Source: Thereva unica (Eukaryota > Arthropoda > Insecta > Diptera > Therevidae). From it: a DNA stretch of 64,000 bases. Both the position numbers and the translations under genes were made by a program. The notes below the pieces were generated by a model, which was given only the letters and a program-made list of their open reading frames with translations, did no database searches and was not told where the DNA came from. Below are positions 20,626 through 32,055 of this stretch, piece by piece. Where the stretch lies: NCBI GenBank assembly GCA_949987705.1, contig OX465281.1:199317112-199381111 (forward strand), read 5' to 3'. Every line of letters starts with the position of its first letter. Position 1 is the stretch's first letter.

Positions 20626-21107
20626 TTAAAAGTTAATCTTCTGTAGCCTTTCCTTCAAGGTGACATATTCGGTGAAGTCGACGGTGTCGCTGTCATCGGT
20701 GGTAGCTGCGATTTCCTTTTCTAGTTTTTGAAGTCGCTCCTTGATGATTTTTACTTCCTGGTCTGTTTCCATTTTATTGCTTTCGCTGTTTAAATTTTTG
20801 CTGCTCAGCTGATTGATGTTGGTTGTCCCTTGCTTTCGTCCTTGGGATCGTTGCACCTCCACAACTCCGGTGCCTGTCCTAGAGGGGTTAAAGTTGTAGG
20901 TGTTCTTCCAGGTCTTTAGTACTGCTTACTATGCCAAACTTTTCTTTTTTTTTGTTGGCTGCGTAGGGAATACCGGCTGCGCCAATATTTTGTAGCGCCG
21001 TCCTTTGGGTTACTGGCACTACAAGGGATTGGACGTACTAGCCAATGGCGTAGGTCACCAACCCCTGTTATTGTTTTATGTAATCCGTCTTTTACTTTAC
21101 TTCTCAC
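20626..21107 (-). pseudogene. Possible LINE 5' region with coiled-coil ORF
   Basis: The minus strand has a leader-like stretch (21107-20916), then a frame of about 78 codons (20862-20626) that is Q/S/N-rich and ends in a predicted coiled coil (I-K-E-R-L-Q-K-L-E-K-E-I). Coiled coils of this sort open ORF1 of several LINE families, but no zinc knuckle or RT follows. The assignment is tentative. Confidence 0.25.
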
Positions 21108-22044
21108 TTATGTTTTTATTATTTATTTAATTAATCTTCTCAACACCCTTGCAGTTAAGTCTCAACTGCCATTTCTTCGGTCCTTCCTAAAACAGCAGAC
21201 CTCCGGTTCTTCATATTTTATTACCCCACCAATTTCAATATTTTGGTTTGGGGGTTGACCGGAAGATTTTCCGGTCGATCCAAATTATACGTAGAGCTTT
21301 CCCCTGTTATGGGAAAAGCTCATGCTACACCCGTAAATGTAGCAGTTCTTATGAAAAGAGGGGAAGCGTCGATCACCTATCCGATCGAGAAATTGGGGGG
21401 AATAGAAAATGTGCACGAAGCATTCATGGCACGTTGGAGGAATTGGCCGGGTCATCATTTATTGATCACGGCCAAAGGTTGCACTTTGGAATGTTTGTGC
21501 ATTGCCCGTGTGATAGATTTTCGGCGGAAACTCGTGTTGAGTTTCCAAACCGTCTTTCCTGTGGAACTGCTGGCGAACTTGGAGACTTGTGCGCGTTCTA
21601 GGAATGGCACTTGCAGTTGTATGATGCTTTTCTTTCAGCACAGAAAAAGGGTAACGAAAGGTAATGAGGGAAAGAAATAGGCCTGCTCATTACATGAGCT
21701 TCTTATTCCCATCTAATTCCAGTTTTTTAACAATGTCTGCTTTCTCTTCAGGACCTAATTTTAACCGGGTCTCTGGCAGCAAATGGTAGAAGGCCTAGGA
21801 AAGTACAATCGTGAAATTGAACAAAATAAATTTGAAGATGATATATGTACACGTGAAAGGGATAATATTTTTTTTAGTATATTTAAATTACGCCAGAGAA
21901 AAGAGTACGACTTATAGTTTATTGTGCACCAAAGGAAATAAAAATGTTTAAAATTGTATATCCATTAATAAATATACAATTTCAATATTATGTATTTAAT
22001 TATTTATTATGATGCGTATAAGATAATTAGCAATCAACATTGGA
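21108..22044. other. Spacer without recognised gene
   Basis: A plus-strand frame of 145 codons (21243-21680) and its overlapping +1 frame show no domain. A short imperfect inverted repeat, GACCGGAA...TTCCGGTC, lies at about 21258-21277. I do not support a gene here. Confidence 0.4.
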
Positions 22045-22867
22045 ATAGAAAAAATAACCTCGAGATAGAAAAAGTATAACGTTAAGGCCCGTTATATCAT
22101 TGAATACATACCGTAGTCTCTGCGTGATCATTGTGCGTTAAATTTAACTTTTTAATGAAAAGATTATTTTTGTTACGTGTGACATTAACTTGAATAAATG
22201 CCTTACATCCCAAGCGGCAAGCGCTGTAAAAAAATAATCATAACATTTAACTTTTGTAGTTTATAATTACCATATATTAGAATTAAATGTAAAGTGATTG
22301 CAATCTCGATTGCAATGATATTTCTGTATATTGCCTTGTGGCACCTTTGTGCATTGTTATTTTCAGATAATCTATCGAGAGAAAAATAGAATCAGAAACA
22401 CGCTACTTATGTATTGATAGAAATCAGCTTGTGGTACCACATAGACCGTAATCGAGCTATTTTTTTAACAGGTAGATTCGAAAAAAAAAAAAAATTTGCT
22501 TAGTTATTGTAATTAAAATTTAAAAAAAAAAAAAATTAAATATATCTGAGTAAGTTGTCATGTTGCCCATTGATAAGAGTGTAAAGCCAGCTTAGCTTCC
22601 TTACGAAGCTGTTTTCGCTTGAAGAATCAAGCTAGGCTAACTTACCAGCTAAGCAGATTGTGAATATTTTTATCCTCTGTAACTGTCGGTATTGGCTGAT
22701 TTCTCAGAAAATAGTAAAATTTAACAGTATTTATTAATTCATAGTTTGTTTCATAGAAACATCTAGGAATGTAAGCTGTAGGACCGCAGCGCCGTACTTT
22801 AATTGCGAGAGATGGAACAAATATGCCTAGGTACGTATTGAAAAAAAAAAAAAAATCGAGATATATA

Positions 22868-24159
22868 TGTGGGTGTTTCCATAAAATTAGGGCGACTTTT
22901 GAAAGTAATTTGTCTTCATAATATTTAAGATGCTATTGCATTTCCTAATAGTGGATATAATACGTGATTAATTTGTTTTGTCATACCTAAAGGGGCCAGT
23001 CACTTTAGGTAGAATTTTATGAGAAATTTTGAGTTTTACGAATTTAGGCATCTAGGGACTGACTTTTATGATTAACAATGGACGTTGGTGGGTTGAAACC
23101 TCAACGTTTACAGTTTTAGATAGGTGGGTGTATTCTGCGTAGATTGCTGCCTTATTCATGAAAATATCTAATAGGGTTACCAAAATACAGAGTAATATGT
23201 AAACTTCTACCAAAAAAGTTTCAAAAAGGCCCTAGCGGCTAAACCGTTATGATTCTCCCGCCCCCACCTATACGATTTTTTGTTCGTATATCCAAGACCA
23301 ATCCGCAGCCAGGCGTTTTGGCATTTTCACTGATACACCCTGTATAATTATAAGTGAACGTCAGCCCCTGACCACTCTCGTCAGTCCCTAGCAGCATTAA
23401 CAGCTAGGGACTGACGGTCTAGGGACTGACGATTCTGAGTAAAACTTTAAAAAAAATACTGCTCGACCACTATACTACGATATCTAACACTATCTACCGA
23501 ACAAGGCCGATAAACCACTTGTAAATATTAATTAATTAATGTCAATTTCCTATTATTAAACTATAAAATTACTTGGCTAGGGACTGACGAAGTGACTGGA
23601 TCAGCACTACTTGGCACAGCAAATCTCGCCTCTACACTTATTTACAAAACGGCAGCTGCCAAAGGAGTGCAGTCTGTAGATAATTTCATCTCTTTCTTTA
23701 AAATCAACTGAATTACATTCCCTCTACACCCATATAATACCGCGAAATTTTAAAATCCGTTGATGGCTAGGGACTGACGATTAAAATTGAGGACACTAAT
23801 TCCGACCTTAGAAAACACATTTATTGTTTTTTTAAATTGCAAAAAATGATGAAATTAGTTGTAAATACTTTAATATTGAAAAATTGTAAAGAAAATTAAA
23901 GTATAGATTAAATCTTTTCCGAAATATGGATGCCCAAACGCAAAATTTCAGTGCACGGACATGGCTAGGGACTGACGTTTGGGGTCATTAAATATGATTT
24001 CAAGAGTATAGTGTATTATTATTTTAAACAAAATTTGAGGAATAAATACAAAATAGTTTGATTTGTTACTTAACAATCTTAAAATAAAATAATATTAATT
24101 ATATCAAGCGGGGAGTGCCGCGGACACAGAGTTGCCGGATTTTTGTGGAAACACCCATG
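22868..24159. mobile_element. Noncoding element with GGGTGTTTCCA ends
   Basis: The terminal inverted repeats share GGGTGTTTCCA.AAAA, preceded by TGT on the left and CAT on the right. R1 copy 1 is uninterrupted at the same place (6289-6297). If the ends are TGTGGG and CCCATG, the duplication is TA plus one extra TA unit in the left microsatellite. If the ends are GGGTG and CACCC, the duplication is ATGT. No ORF above 60 codons exists, so it is non-autonomous. Its interior carries seven copies of one 12-mer. I cannot assign a superfamily. Confidence 0.8.
23052..23976. repeat. Seven dispersed copies of CTAGGGACTGAC
   Basis: Exact copies of the 12-mer start at 23052, 23404, 23419, 23577, 23767 and 23965 on +, and one lies on - at 23380-23391. 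Five of the seven extend to (G)GCTAGGGACTGACG or its equivalent. The intervening sequence is unrelated, so these are not tandem repeats. Recurrent exact motifs in a noncoding element suggest protein-binding sites, but that is inference. Confidence 0.9.
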
Positions 24160-24568
24160 TACCTACATCGATGTCCTGGACGAAAACAATGCCCTGTTTA
24201 GGCATAAACGGTACTAAAGGGCATAGTTTTCGTCCTTTCGTCCAGGCCGTTGACACATGCTGCGACAATAAAAAATACACGGTGGCGTCGTCTGTTTCAA
24301 CAACGCATACTTATACAAGCAGAACACAGCACACTAGACAGAAAAAAATCCCGAACCAGAAGATCGCTTCCATCTTCTGCCCAACACTAAAGGCTCGGGC
24401 ACACAGAAAGCGGTCTGTCTCCGCGGGCAGCGATCCAGCGGTCATCGCGGCGGTCTGCAATATGGGGCTACATATAGAACGCGATATTTTTGTGTGAGTG
24501 GTCCAGTCTGGTCGCGTTCTTCTAGGGAAATAGTAGTGAATTTTCTTATTTATTTACATATATTGAGT

Positions 24569-26341
24569 ATGACCTCGGACGAAGAACTCCTCCTTCTGTT
24601 ATTAGCTTTGAAGAAAAGACGATGTTGGGTCCATGAAATTAATAAGAAGAGAGAACAATTAGGGGAATACCACCGCTTATGTATAGAATTTGAGTCATAT
24701 GAAGATAGATTTTTCAAGTATTTTCGTATGTCTCGAGAATATTTCGAGGAATTGCATGATTTGATAAAATGCAGGATTGAAAAGTGTACTACGAACTGGA
24801 GAAAACCAATTGAAACAAGGCAAAGACTAGCCATATGTTTAAGGTAAGTTATGACACATATATTAAAAACAAACAAAAGATGAAGGAAATTACAAACTTA
24901 AAAATCGTTATTAATTATTATTAGAATTAAAATTTTACAGTACACCACGGCCAGAAAGGAATGCATTGCCACTATTTATAGTTGAATGTGATCCCATGCT
25001 AAAATCCAATGTTTCTTCAGGGTAGTTATAACTTGTGAAACCCTGTGTTTCCAATACATTTGAACTTGATGCAGATGTTGTTTGTGATACCACTTGTTCA
25101 TTAAGCTCATTCAGTTCGGTTTCTGAGAAGAGACTAGCCAGTTTTAACTTTAATATTGATTGAGTCCTTGGCCGGAATGTTTTAAAAGTTGCAGCGTAAC
25201 TCAGGAACAAGTGATCTACCCCGTCAATATTTTTTTCCTGTGATTTATTGCTTTGTAAAAAGGTAATCACTTTGTGAACTTCTGAACCTGTAGAAATATT
25301 TTCTTTGGCTTCACTATGTGACCTCATTTCCTTCCTCGGTGGAGGGAGCATTTCTGGTGGTGAATCGAGTTTATTCGATTCATCATTGTTGGTCACTAGC
25401 GGCAACGTAGGGTCTTGTGAGGGGCTTCCACCCCCAATTTCTCTTGTCACTTGTGTGATATTGCTACTCTGGAGACGATATTTAAGCGTATCATCCAGAA
25501 ATGACATTTGACTACTCCACGGCCACTTCGTATATTTTGTGGCCTGCCCTGTTTCACCTTTTTTGGTCTTCTTGAACCTCATATAAGAGTCACGTAAATT
25601 TTTCCATTTTGTTTTCGCTGCATCACCTGAAACAATACATGTAAATACAATATCTTTGTTAAGTTAACAAGGCATTGATTTCTTTTTAGACATTTGGCTA
25701 CAGACAGTGGGTCGCAGTTTTTCTGTTATAAAAATTTTTTTTCGCTCGTTCTTCTAGCAGTAGTTGACCCATACTATAAGTTTATGGTAGTTGACATAGG
25801 AAGTTATGGGCGTCACAGCGACAGCGGTATTTTCGAAAATTCACTTTTTTACCGAGAGTACATTGATGGAAAAACTATTCTACCGCCGAAACCACTGCCG
25901 GGTACAGACACCCCAGTTCCTCATGTTTTGGTTGGTGATGAAGGCTTTGCACTTCAAAGTTATTTAATGAGGCCATATCCTAAACAAGGAGTAATCAACA
26001 ATGCACGAAAGAAACAATTCAATTTGCATCTCAGCCGAGCACGGCGTGTGGTGGAGAATGCATTTGGTATATTGGCCATGAAATGGCGGATATTTTTAAG
26101 ACCTATAGAGGCAGATATTGAAACTGCGGATTATATTGTAAAAGCAACTTGCTGTTTGCACAATTACATTATACAAAAGAATAATAACAGAGAGTGGACG
26201 GCCGTAGAAACTCAAGAAGAGTGCGAGCCTACGCGCGCATTTGTGGATACTACATTAACAAATCGAAGGCCGCCTAATGATGCAATGCAAATTCGCGAAC
26301 GTTTTGCTGATTACTTTCAAAGAATAAACAACGCAACATAA
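24569..26341 (+). pseudogene. Harbinger transposase, two exons, first catalytic Asp lost
   Basis: Exon 1 (ATG 24569 to 24843) has the Harbinger N-terminal block around RRCWVHEINKKREQLGEY and KYFRMSREYFEELHDLI. The donor is GTAAGT at 24844, the acceptor is CTTTTTAG at 25689, and exon 2 runs 25690-26341. The spliced frame goes from C-L-R-H-L-A-T straight to S-G-S-Q-F-F-C-Y-K-N. In intact relatives about 100-170 residues lie between these blocks, including the first catalytic Asp (D-G-K-H). Exon 2 keeps the second Asp region (V-G-D-E-G-F-A-L) and the Glu block (R-A-R-R-V-V-E-N-A-F-G). The deletion makes it inactive. Confidence 0.85.
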
Positions 26342-26574
26342 AATAACAAATAAATGTAATATTATTTAAAAAAAAACCATAACTGTAATTTTAATTTTTC
26401 CGTTTATAATTAAATTGATTACAATGAAATGATACTTACTTGTCATATTGAGCTCTTGAGCTATCTCATCCCTTGCTTCAGCCTTTTTCAAAACATTTTT
26501 ATAATTTTCGTGGTATCAAACAAAAATCTGTATTTGCGGATATTTTCTATTAATATTTCGATTTTTCCACTCAT
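24935..26574 (-). pseudogene. MADF-BESS protein, antisense to transposase
   Basis: Exon 1 (ATG 26574 to 26440) encodes the first part of a MADF domain but has a 1-nt frame break near 26510; beyond it the frame reads E-N-Y-K-N-V-L-K-K-A-E-A-R-D-E-I-A. The donor is GTAAGT at 26439, the acceptor is TTTCAG at 25627, and exon 2 runs 25626-24935. The exon 2 phase fits once the 1-nt break is allowed for. It begins with K-T-K-W-K-N-L-R-D-S-Y-M-R-F, the end of the MADF domain. Near the C-terminus the block V-D-H-L-F-L-S-Y-A-A-T-F-K resembles a BESS motif. The 810-nt intron contains transposase exon 2. Confidence 0.8.
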
Positions 26575-26879
26575 CTTGTCTGAAAGCGGCAAGGCGGTCA
26601 TGCTAAAATTTGTAATTTTGTACAACCGGATCGCTTGTCGTCGCTACAAAGTCTAGCAGGCGGCTACAGACCGCCTGCTGTTTGACCGAGCTGATGCTAA
26701 GTTGTGTAATACAACTAGACCGCCCCGGTCAATACTATTTTCCTTTACTAACCAATAATAAAGTATAATACCTATAAATATATATAGACAAGGTGACAAG
26801 GACACGGTAATCATTCTCAGCATGGAAGCCAAGCAAAACTGGCTGTAAAACGTTTACCTGTACCCATAAAATTAATTTT

Positions 26880-27130
26880 CTTTAACAATCTGTAAGACTA
26901 CAAACCTTGTTTGACGCAAGCCTTCTCCTCGTGTTTTTACGTCATCACCAAATTTGCACTTATACAGTAACCGTTTGAATTCTAATGGAGATGGAAAGGG
27001 TGTTACATCTGATTTTGTTAATGCATCTGCTTTTTTTTATTCTTCAAAAAATCTGTTTTTCTTGCCTTGAATAGTCTTAACAATTGTTTGAATTCTACAT
27101 ACGAAGCAAATGTTTGGCCTTGACTTAGAG
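26880..27130 (-). pseudogene. MULE first exon, R1 copy 2
   Basis: This is the counterpart of 6774-7009. The start codon ATG of copy 1 is AAG here, and the region around 27030-27050 differs by a small indel next to a T run, so the exon is not translatable as such. It keeps the donor sequence AG/GTTTGT near 26904. Confidence 0.5.
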
Positions 27131-27370
27131 AAATAGATGACTTTTTTAATAGTAAACCATTTATTACTACCACGGTTTATTTCTGAAAACGAACAAAAAC
27201 ACATCAACTCCACAGCAACGTATAACGAGTGATTGACCCACCGGTTCGTTCTTGATGCTTACCTATGCTAAAGAGCCGACATTATCACCGCCGTACCGGG
27301 CTGCCGGGCCTGCCGTATTGTCGTATAAATAGGCGAGCAAAGTTTTATTTGCGTTCGACAAGTATACCAT

Positions 27371-28700
27371 CAGGGTCGCATTTAGAAATCAAAGGCCTTG
27401 GGGCCAAAATTTGGTGGAGGCCCCTAAAAATTTTTCATTAGTATAGTTGAGTATACTCAAGTAAAATAATATGATTACGTACAGCATATGAAAAAATGTA
27501 TTCTTGTATTATATTTGCACACTGACAATCATTTATTAATTCTAATTAAATAAAAAATTTTCGCGATTTCTTATTAGCAAAAGCGTTGACAATATCATCA
27601 AAATTCATATCGCGGAGAACGTCGCTTTCCAAACTGAGAAGCATGAGATTCAGCATGAATCTGTTCTTTAAAATCTTTAGTTTTGAAAATGATCTTTCCC
27701 CACTGCAATTAGTTACCATCATCGATAAATAAATACGAAGTGCCACTTCTGCATTACAAAAAATAGATTTCACATTATTTTGCAAAATTATACGGTAGAG
27801 AAAAATTTCATTCGATTCACCCTTTTTCTTTTCGTATTGTTTTGCAAAAGTAGCGAGATGAATCAATTCATTAGCTAAATTCAGGTCTAAATCGTCAGGG
27901 TAATGATGTACAAGATATTTGGCCTTTAGTTCCAACTGAGAAGTTTCCATTGTGGTCAACTCAGCAAAGAAACCGAATAGTTCATCAACGACTTCGTACG
28001 CTGAAATTCGTTCATTCAACGATGCTATCAGTTGGTCAATGACAGAAAGGAAATATTTAGTTCGAAATATGTCTCTCGGTGACTGTTGCACATCATCCGC
28101 TGTTCCATAATCTAGGGGTCTCAATCGAACACTCACAGATCGAACCCGCACACTTTCATACTCTTGTTCATCGGACAATTCTTTGCCTGCAGTTTCATAT
28201 GATTCAAATGCAGTTCTTTTAGATTCTACGAAAGATTTTAAAGACTTTAGAGAATTCACGGCTGTACAAAGGGTCATCGTAGAACTCTGTATATACTTAC
28301 TCGTAGAATTGAATCTTTCCAGTATGTCATGCCAAAGTTTGGTATAAATTGCTGTTTCTAATCGAGACATGTTCTGGAAAAGACCGCGAGCTTGGCTTTT
28401 GACAACATCTTTTTGTTCAATGTCATCGCGAATTTCAATTAACGCATTTTGAATGAATTTGTATCCTTTGTTAAGAGCATTGACAGCATCTTCGCGACAT
28501 GACCAGCGCGTATCACTCAAATTTTTGAGTGTATAGAACCTTCTTTTGGTATATTCAGCTGACAAATGAATATTGCAATATTAGCAGAGCAAACAAAAAA
28601 CAGTTTGGAATATCGAAAGCGAAAACTGGAACTAAGCTTAATTGAAATAGAATTGGTTAAAACTAAAAACTGCGGCTGTGCCAATTGAATTAATGTAATA
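27371..28700 (-). mobile_element. hAT element, C-terminal half
   Basis: The left boundary is probably CAGGGTCGCATTTAGAAATC at 27371, a hAT-type end followed by the usual run of G/C-rich GGCCTTGGGGCC...GGCCCC. The transposase reads on the minus strand from about 28565. I did not find the opposite end or a matching 8-bp duplication, so the right limit is an estimate and the copy is 5'-truncated. Confidence 0.6.
27546..28565 (-). pseudogene. hAT transposase, ZMYM1-like group, C-terminal part
   Basis: The frame opens with L-S-D-T-R-W-S-C-R-E-D-A-V-N-A-L, a conserved block of the hAT transposases related to vertebrate ZMYM1/THAP-type proteins. It ends with the dimerisation block around A-L-R-I-Y-L-S-M-M-V-T-N-C-S-G-E-R-S-F-S-K-L. 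After L-K-N-R about ten residues appear to be missing before L-L-S-L-E-S-D-V-L-R. The N-terminal zinc finger and the first catalytic Asp are not in the window, so the 339-codon fragment is inactive. Confidence 0.8.
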
Positions 28701-29130
28701 AGTAAAAGAATGAATTTTTATTGGTTATTTATAGTGTGAACTCTTATTTTTTATTTTTTTTTTAAATATATGAATTGTATTAAATTATTTATTGTAAATT
28801 AAGTTCATTTTTTAGAGAAATGTACATTCTTTATTTTGATATCAATAGCATTAACCTCAGTTACTCCATTTAGTAGACATGTAAGTTCAAAGTCAAAATT
28901 TTATTTTTTTAACTAAAATTTATACTAAAACCCCTTTTTTCTCCAAAAAATACCTTGTTAACCGATATTTTTTTTCCAAAATTGGAAAGCTTAGAGGATT
29001 TTTTGCTACGGTCTTTATTTATAAGCCTATAATATAAGCCTACTCTTGTTGCTCTTTGATGCTCCTTTTTTGTCCAAATAAATGCATCCATATATCGCCC
29101 TTTAACGGATTAGGACATTGGTCTGGAATA
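28701..29130. other. Spacer without recognised feature
   Basis: The stretch is AT-rich, with only a 60-codon frame at 29091-28909 that has no recognisable motif. Confidence 0.4.
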
Positions 29131-30500
29131 AATAAATGCTAATTAAATGAATTTTTAATATTATTTCTAATTAATTGTGCTCTTTGTTTAAGTGAGCTCG
29201 TAGTAGTTAATGATCCAACAATATCTTCATCGGAGTTATCTTCATCAGCAATTGCCAAATTCACTGGATACTCCACATTAAATCGTATGGCTATATTGTG
29301 TAGTACTGCACAGACATTAGCCATACGAATTACCTTTTGCGGTGAGTACCGAACCTTACGCTCTTCCAAAAGGACACGCCACATACTTGGAAATGCAATA
29401 TAACTAAAAAAAAATCATATTTAAATAATAAACCTTTTAATCGTCCAAAACACCTTTCGACTATGCTTCGCGCTCTTGAATGGACTTCATTGAAGTATCT
29501 TTCGGCTGGATCAGTAGGATTTCTATATGGTGTAATGAGCCATGGTTCTAATAGGTAACAACTATCACCTGTGTATGAAACATTACTAAATATTTTTTAA
29601 TAAATGTCTCAAATTTGTTAACGGACCTAACAACCACATATTTCTGCTATCCTGATTTTCAAAATAGGATTTTATGTTGGATTGCCCCCAAACAAAGGAA
29701 TCATGAGCCGCACCACCATAACTTGCGTTAATCGCACGTATCCTCATTTTGTGATCACATACCTACAACAGCAAAATTTATGTTATTTCTAAATGTAAAT
29801 TAACCTTGAAACTACATATTACAATCATTGCGTTCAGGCTGTGTTTTTGCTTCCTATTGAAGTACATGTGCTCGTTCTGAGACGGTTTTAATAAGAACAC
29901 ATGCGTACCGTCTATGTATGTATAACTTGCGTACCGTCTATGTCTTTAGTATAACTTCAAATAACATTTATAAAAATATATACCTCCAGGAATTCGATAT
30001 TTCTCGAAGAACCATTGCTTAATTTCTTGCCTTTCATTCTCTTTTGGAAATTTAATCCATAAAGGGCACAATTTATTTTCGATCGAATGAACCACTTCAT
30101 CGGCACATTTTGAAAGGGCGCCTTTTGCCATTGGGCATATGAAGTTGCTGCCAATTGTGTTTTGGTACCCTCCGGTAGCCAAAACTATTAGAGTTGCTGC
30201 AAGCTTTTGTATGGGAGGAATATTTGTGCTTCGCTGCCCGCTGGTTAAATCAATGGCTCGCAAAACATACTGAAATGGTGGTTTCGACAACCAAAATTGA
30301 GATAAAAATCTAAAATGACATTTTTTTAAAATTACTTGAGCTTTGGGAAAAATATAACGTACATGTTATTTGGTAAAATTAATGGATTGGAAGTATCCCG
30401 TAAAGAGCGCCACATAATCCTTATGCTGACGTCTTCAACTTCGTTATCCTCCAAAAGATTAATTATTCTCCACATTTTTAACACAAAGTTCAAAAAAGTT
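29100..30500 (-). mobile_element. Harbinger element, transposase gene only
   Basis: A multi-exon Harbinger transposase gene fills this interval. I could not find confident terminal inverted repeats on either side, so the limits are those of the gene. The middle of the gene (29442-29944) is duplicated at 54546-55048. Confidence 0.6.
29139..30475 (-). pseudogene. Harbinger transposase, six exons
   Basis: Exons read by eye: 30475-30363, 30309-29984, 29911-29823, 29762-29627, 29568-29434 and about 29403-29139, with GT-AG introns of 30-70 nt. Phases agree through exon 5. Catalytic landmarks are D-G-T-H-V-F-L (exon 3), A-A-H-D-S-F-V-W (exon 4) and R-A-R-S-I-V-E-R-C-F-G-R-L-K (exon 5). The last exon has the C-terminal N-V-C-A-V-L-H-N-I block. 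Two problems are visible. A few residues usually present before D-G-T-H are missing beside a duplicated CGTACCGTCTATGT phrase. The phase between exons 5 and 6 does not fit, next to a T9 run. It is probably a recently inactivated gene. Confidence 0.75.
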
Positions 30501-30732
30501 TTCACCTATCAAGCTTAGTGGTGCTATGGCTGGAAGGCTGGACCAGCAAGAAGACCCTTTAGGGCTCACTAGTTTTTAATAGTAAAAAACAAAACAATAA
30601 CAAAAAAGGTTTATTCACCTTCACTTATTGTTATCACACTATTTCACTTATTGTAATCACTGGACCGTAACTCAATCGTAGATATATGTATGTATAAAGT
30701 AAATTTTTCAACATAAAAGTATTAAAACCTTG
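30501..30732 (+). repeat. LINE 3'-end fragment and spacer
   Basis: GGCTGGACCAGCAAGAAGAC...GGGCTCACTAG at 30527-30571 is a diverged, oppositely oriented relative of the 3' end of the adjacent I-like LINE. It is followed by an A-rich tail with AACAATAACAAAAAA. The rest of the interval is AT-rich without features. Confidence 0.5.
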
Positions 30733-31150
30733 AGAATTTATATGTTGTTGTTGTTTTTGAGTGTTTACTAGCCTAGGCTAGTGAACCCTGACCACAGGGT
30801 TTCTTACTGGTCCAGCCTTGCGGCTATATAGACCAAAAAACTTGCTTGACGTGATTTAAGTTGACTCTCTCTCTGAACAGTAGACATATGCTGATGATCC
30901 AGAGTGTGGAATAGTTGATAGGTACTTACAAACTAATACAAAAATAAGTGATCATTGCTAACAAATTTGAATGAAAGTACCTATATATTAAATTAAAATT
31001 AAGAGAGTGCCGATACATATATTAGGATTAAAAATGACAAGTCTCAAACTGACGGATGAAAAAGATCATTGATTTCGGATTGCTAGTCCACGTCATGGAT
31101 TTATGTAAAAAAAAATAGAAACATAGATATAGTCCTTGATTAAGTCAAAA

Positions 31151-32055
31151 TTAGATGGAGATACCCGCCTCAGACCAAAAGCTAGCCAGAGTAGAGATGT
31201 TATCTAAGTTAAAAGGAGAAAGGACAGTTAACAGATTGTTTGCATTAATCAATAATGGGTATTTAGATCTGAATACCTGAAATCTTATGCATCTTAGAAT
31301 GATATGTTCTGCGTCATTATCAACTGTGCAAAACTCACATTGAGGGTTTACCCTAAGTCTCCATGAGGCAAGTCTGACATCATCATAAGTGTGCCCCGTC
31401 AGAATTCTGTTCATCATACGAAAAATCTTTGGAGAAAGAGCTACCTTATTGAACCAGGGTAGGGCAGGGGGAGATGGGAAGATGTTGGCAAAAAATTTGC
31501 CTTTATTGGACGAAACAGTTTGGAATCTCCTAATCCATTCTTGATGTATTTTAGACTTAACATTTAAGGTAAGATCCATGAAAGAGAGCTTATGCTGAAA
31601 TATCACACCTTCTGATATAGCCTGTCCAGCAAGTGTGGCTGCACGTTCATTTTCAGGTATTTTGCAGTGTGAAGGAACCCAAAGAAATTTCACACTGTTG
31701 AGCTTGTTCGCTGACTCGTAAATGGAAGTAATGAGGTGCGAGTGTTGTTGCTTATTTCCTTTTAAGGTCAGACAGCTGTTTAGGCTGTCAGTAATAATGA
31801 TCACATCATTGATGCAAGTAGAGGATATGGTTTTCAGGGCTAAGTCAATTGCAGACAGTTCGGCGGATAGGGTGGACATAAGCCAAAAGGATCTATACAT
31901 AACATCTTCAAAGTATCTTTGAAAATGTATGCCAATGCCTACCGTGTTGCATCTGATGGAAGCATCAGTGGCAACTACAAGTGAGTTTTCACTAAAAGTG
32001 TTTCTCTTTTCATTCATTAGTTTGAGAATGATGGGGGTAGGTATCTGAGTTTTTT
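31151..32055 (-). pseudogene. LINE RNase H domain
   Basis: The frame contains the type I RNase H motifs V-V-A-T-D-A-S (first Asp), S-A-E-L-S-A-I (Glu), I-I-T-D-S-L-N (Asp) and V-P-S-H-C-K-I-P-E-N-E. It ends with a C-terminal zinc-like C-E-F-C...E-H...C. The domain follows the RT and would remove the RNA template. It lies one base out of frame with the RT ORF. The frame change coincides with an 8-bp homopolymer at 32050-32057. Confidence 0.85.

Larger units (their letters stand above)
24389..26700. mobile_element. Harbinger element with interleaved genes
   Basis: Left GGCTCGGGCACACAG and right (reverse complement) AGCTCGGTCAAACAG are imperfect, GC-rich terminal repeats. TAA occurs just outside both (about 24386-24388 and 26698-26702), consistent with a Harbinger TTA/TAA duplication. 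R1 sequence resumes at about 26730 with CAATACTATTTTCC. Inside are a transposase gene on + and a MADF-BESS gene on -, each placed partly in the other's intron. Both are damaged. Confidence 0.75.
22045..27285 (-). repeat. Repeat R1 copy 2, interrupted by two elements
   Basis: This copy matches copy 1 from ATAGAAAAAATAACCTCGAG to the end near 27285. It lacks the hAT insertion and so shows the empty site (about 22104: ATTGAATACATACCGTAGTC). It carries two insertions of its own: a noncoding element at 22868-24159, and a Harbinger element at about 24389-26700 that also removed about 60-75 bp of R1. Divergence from copy 1 is modest, including small indels in homopolymers. Confidence 0.8.

Noticed and set aside
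21243..21680. 145-codon plus-strand ORF
   Set aside because: No recognisable domain, and an equally long frame overlaps it in +1. Not enough to call a gene.
23052..23976. CRISPR-like or satellite array
   Set aside because: The 12-mer copies are irregularly spaced, one is inverted, two are only 15 bp apart, and the genome is eukaryotic. It is not an array of direct repeats with uniform spacers.
24935..26574. Host MADF-BESS transcription factor
   Set aside because: It lies wholly inside a Harbinger element, interleaved with its transposase, and its first exon has a frame break. A TE partner gene is the simpler reading.
30336..30518. 60-codon plus-strand ORF
   Set aside because: It lies antisense to exon 1 of the Harbinger transposase, which has family motifs and consistent splice sites.
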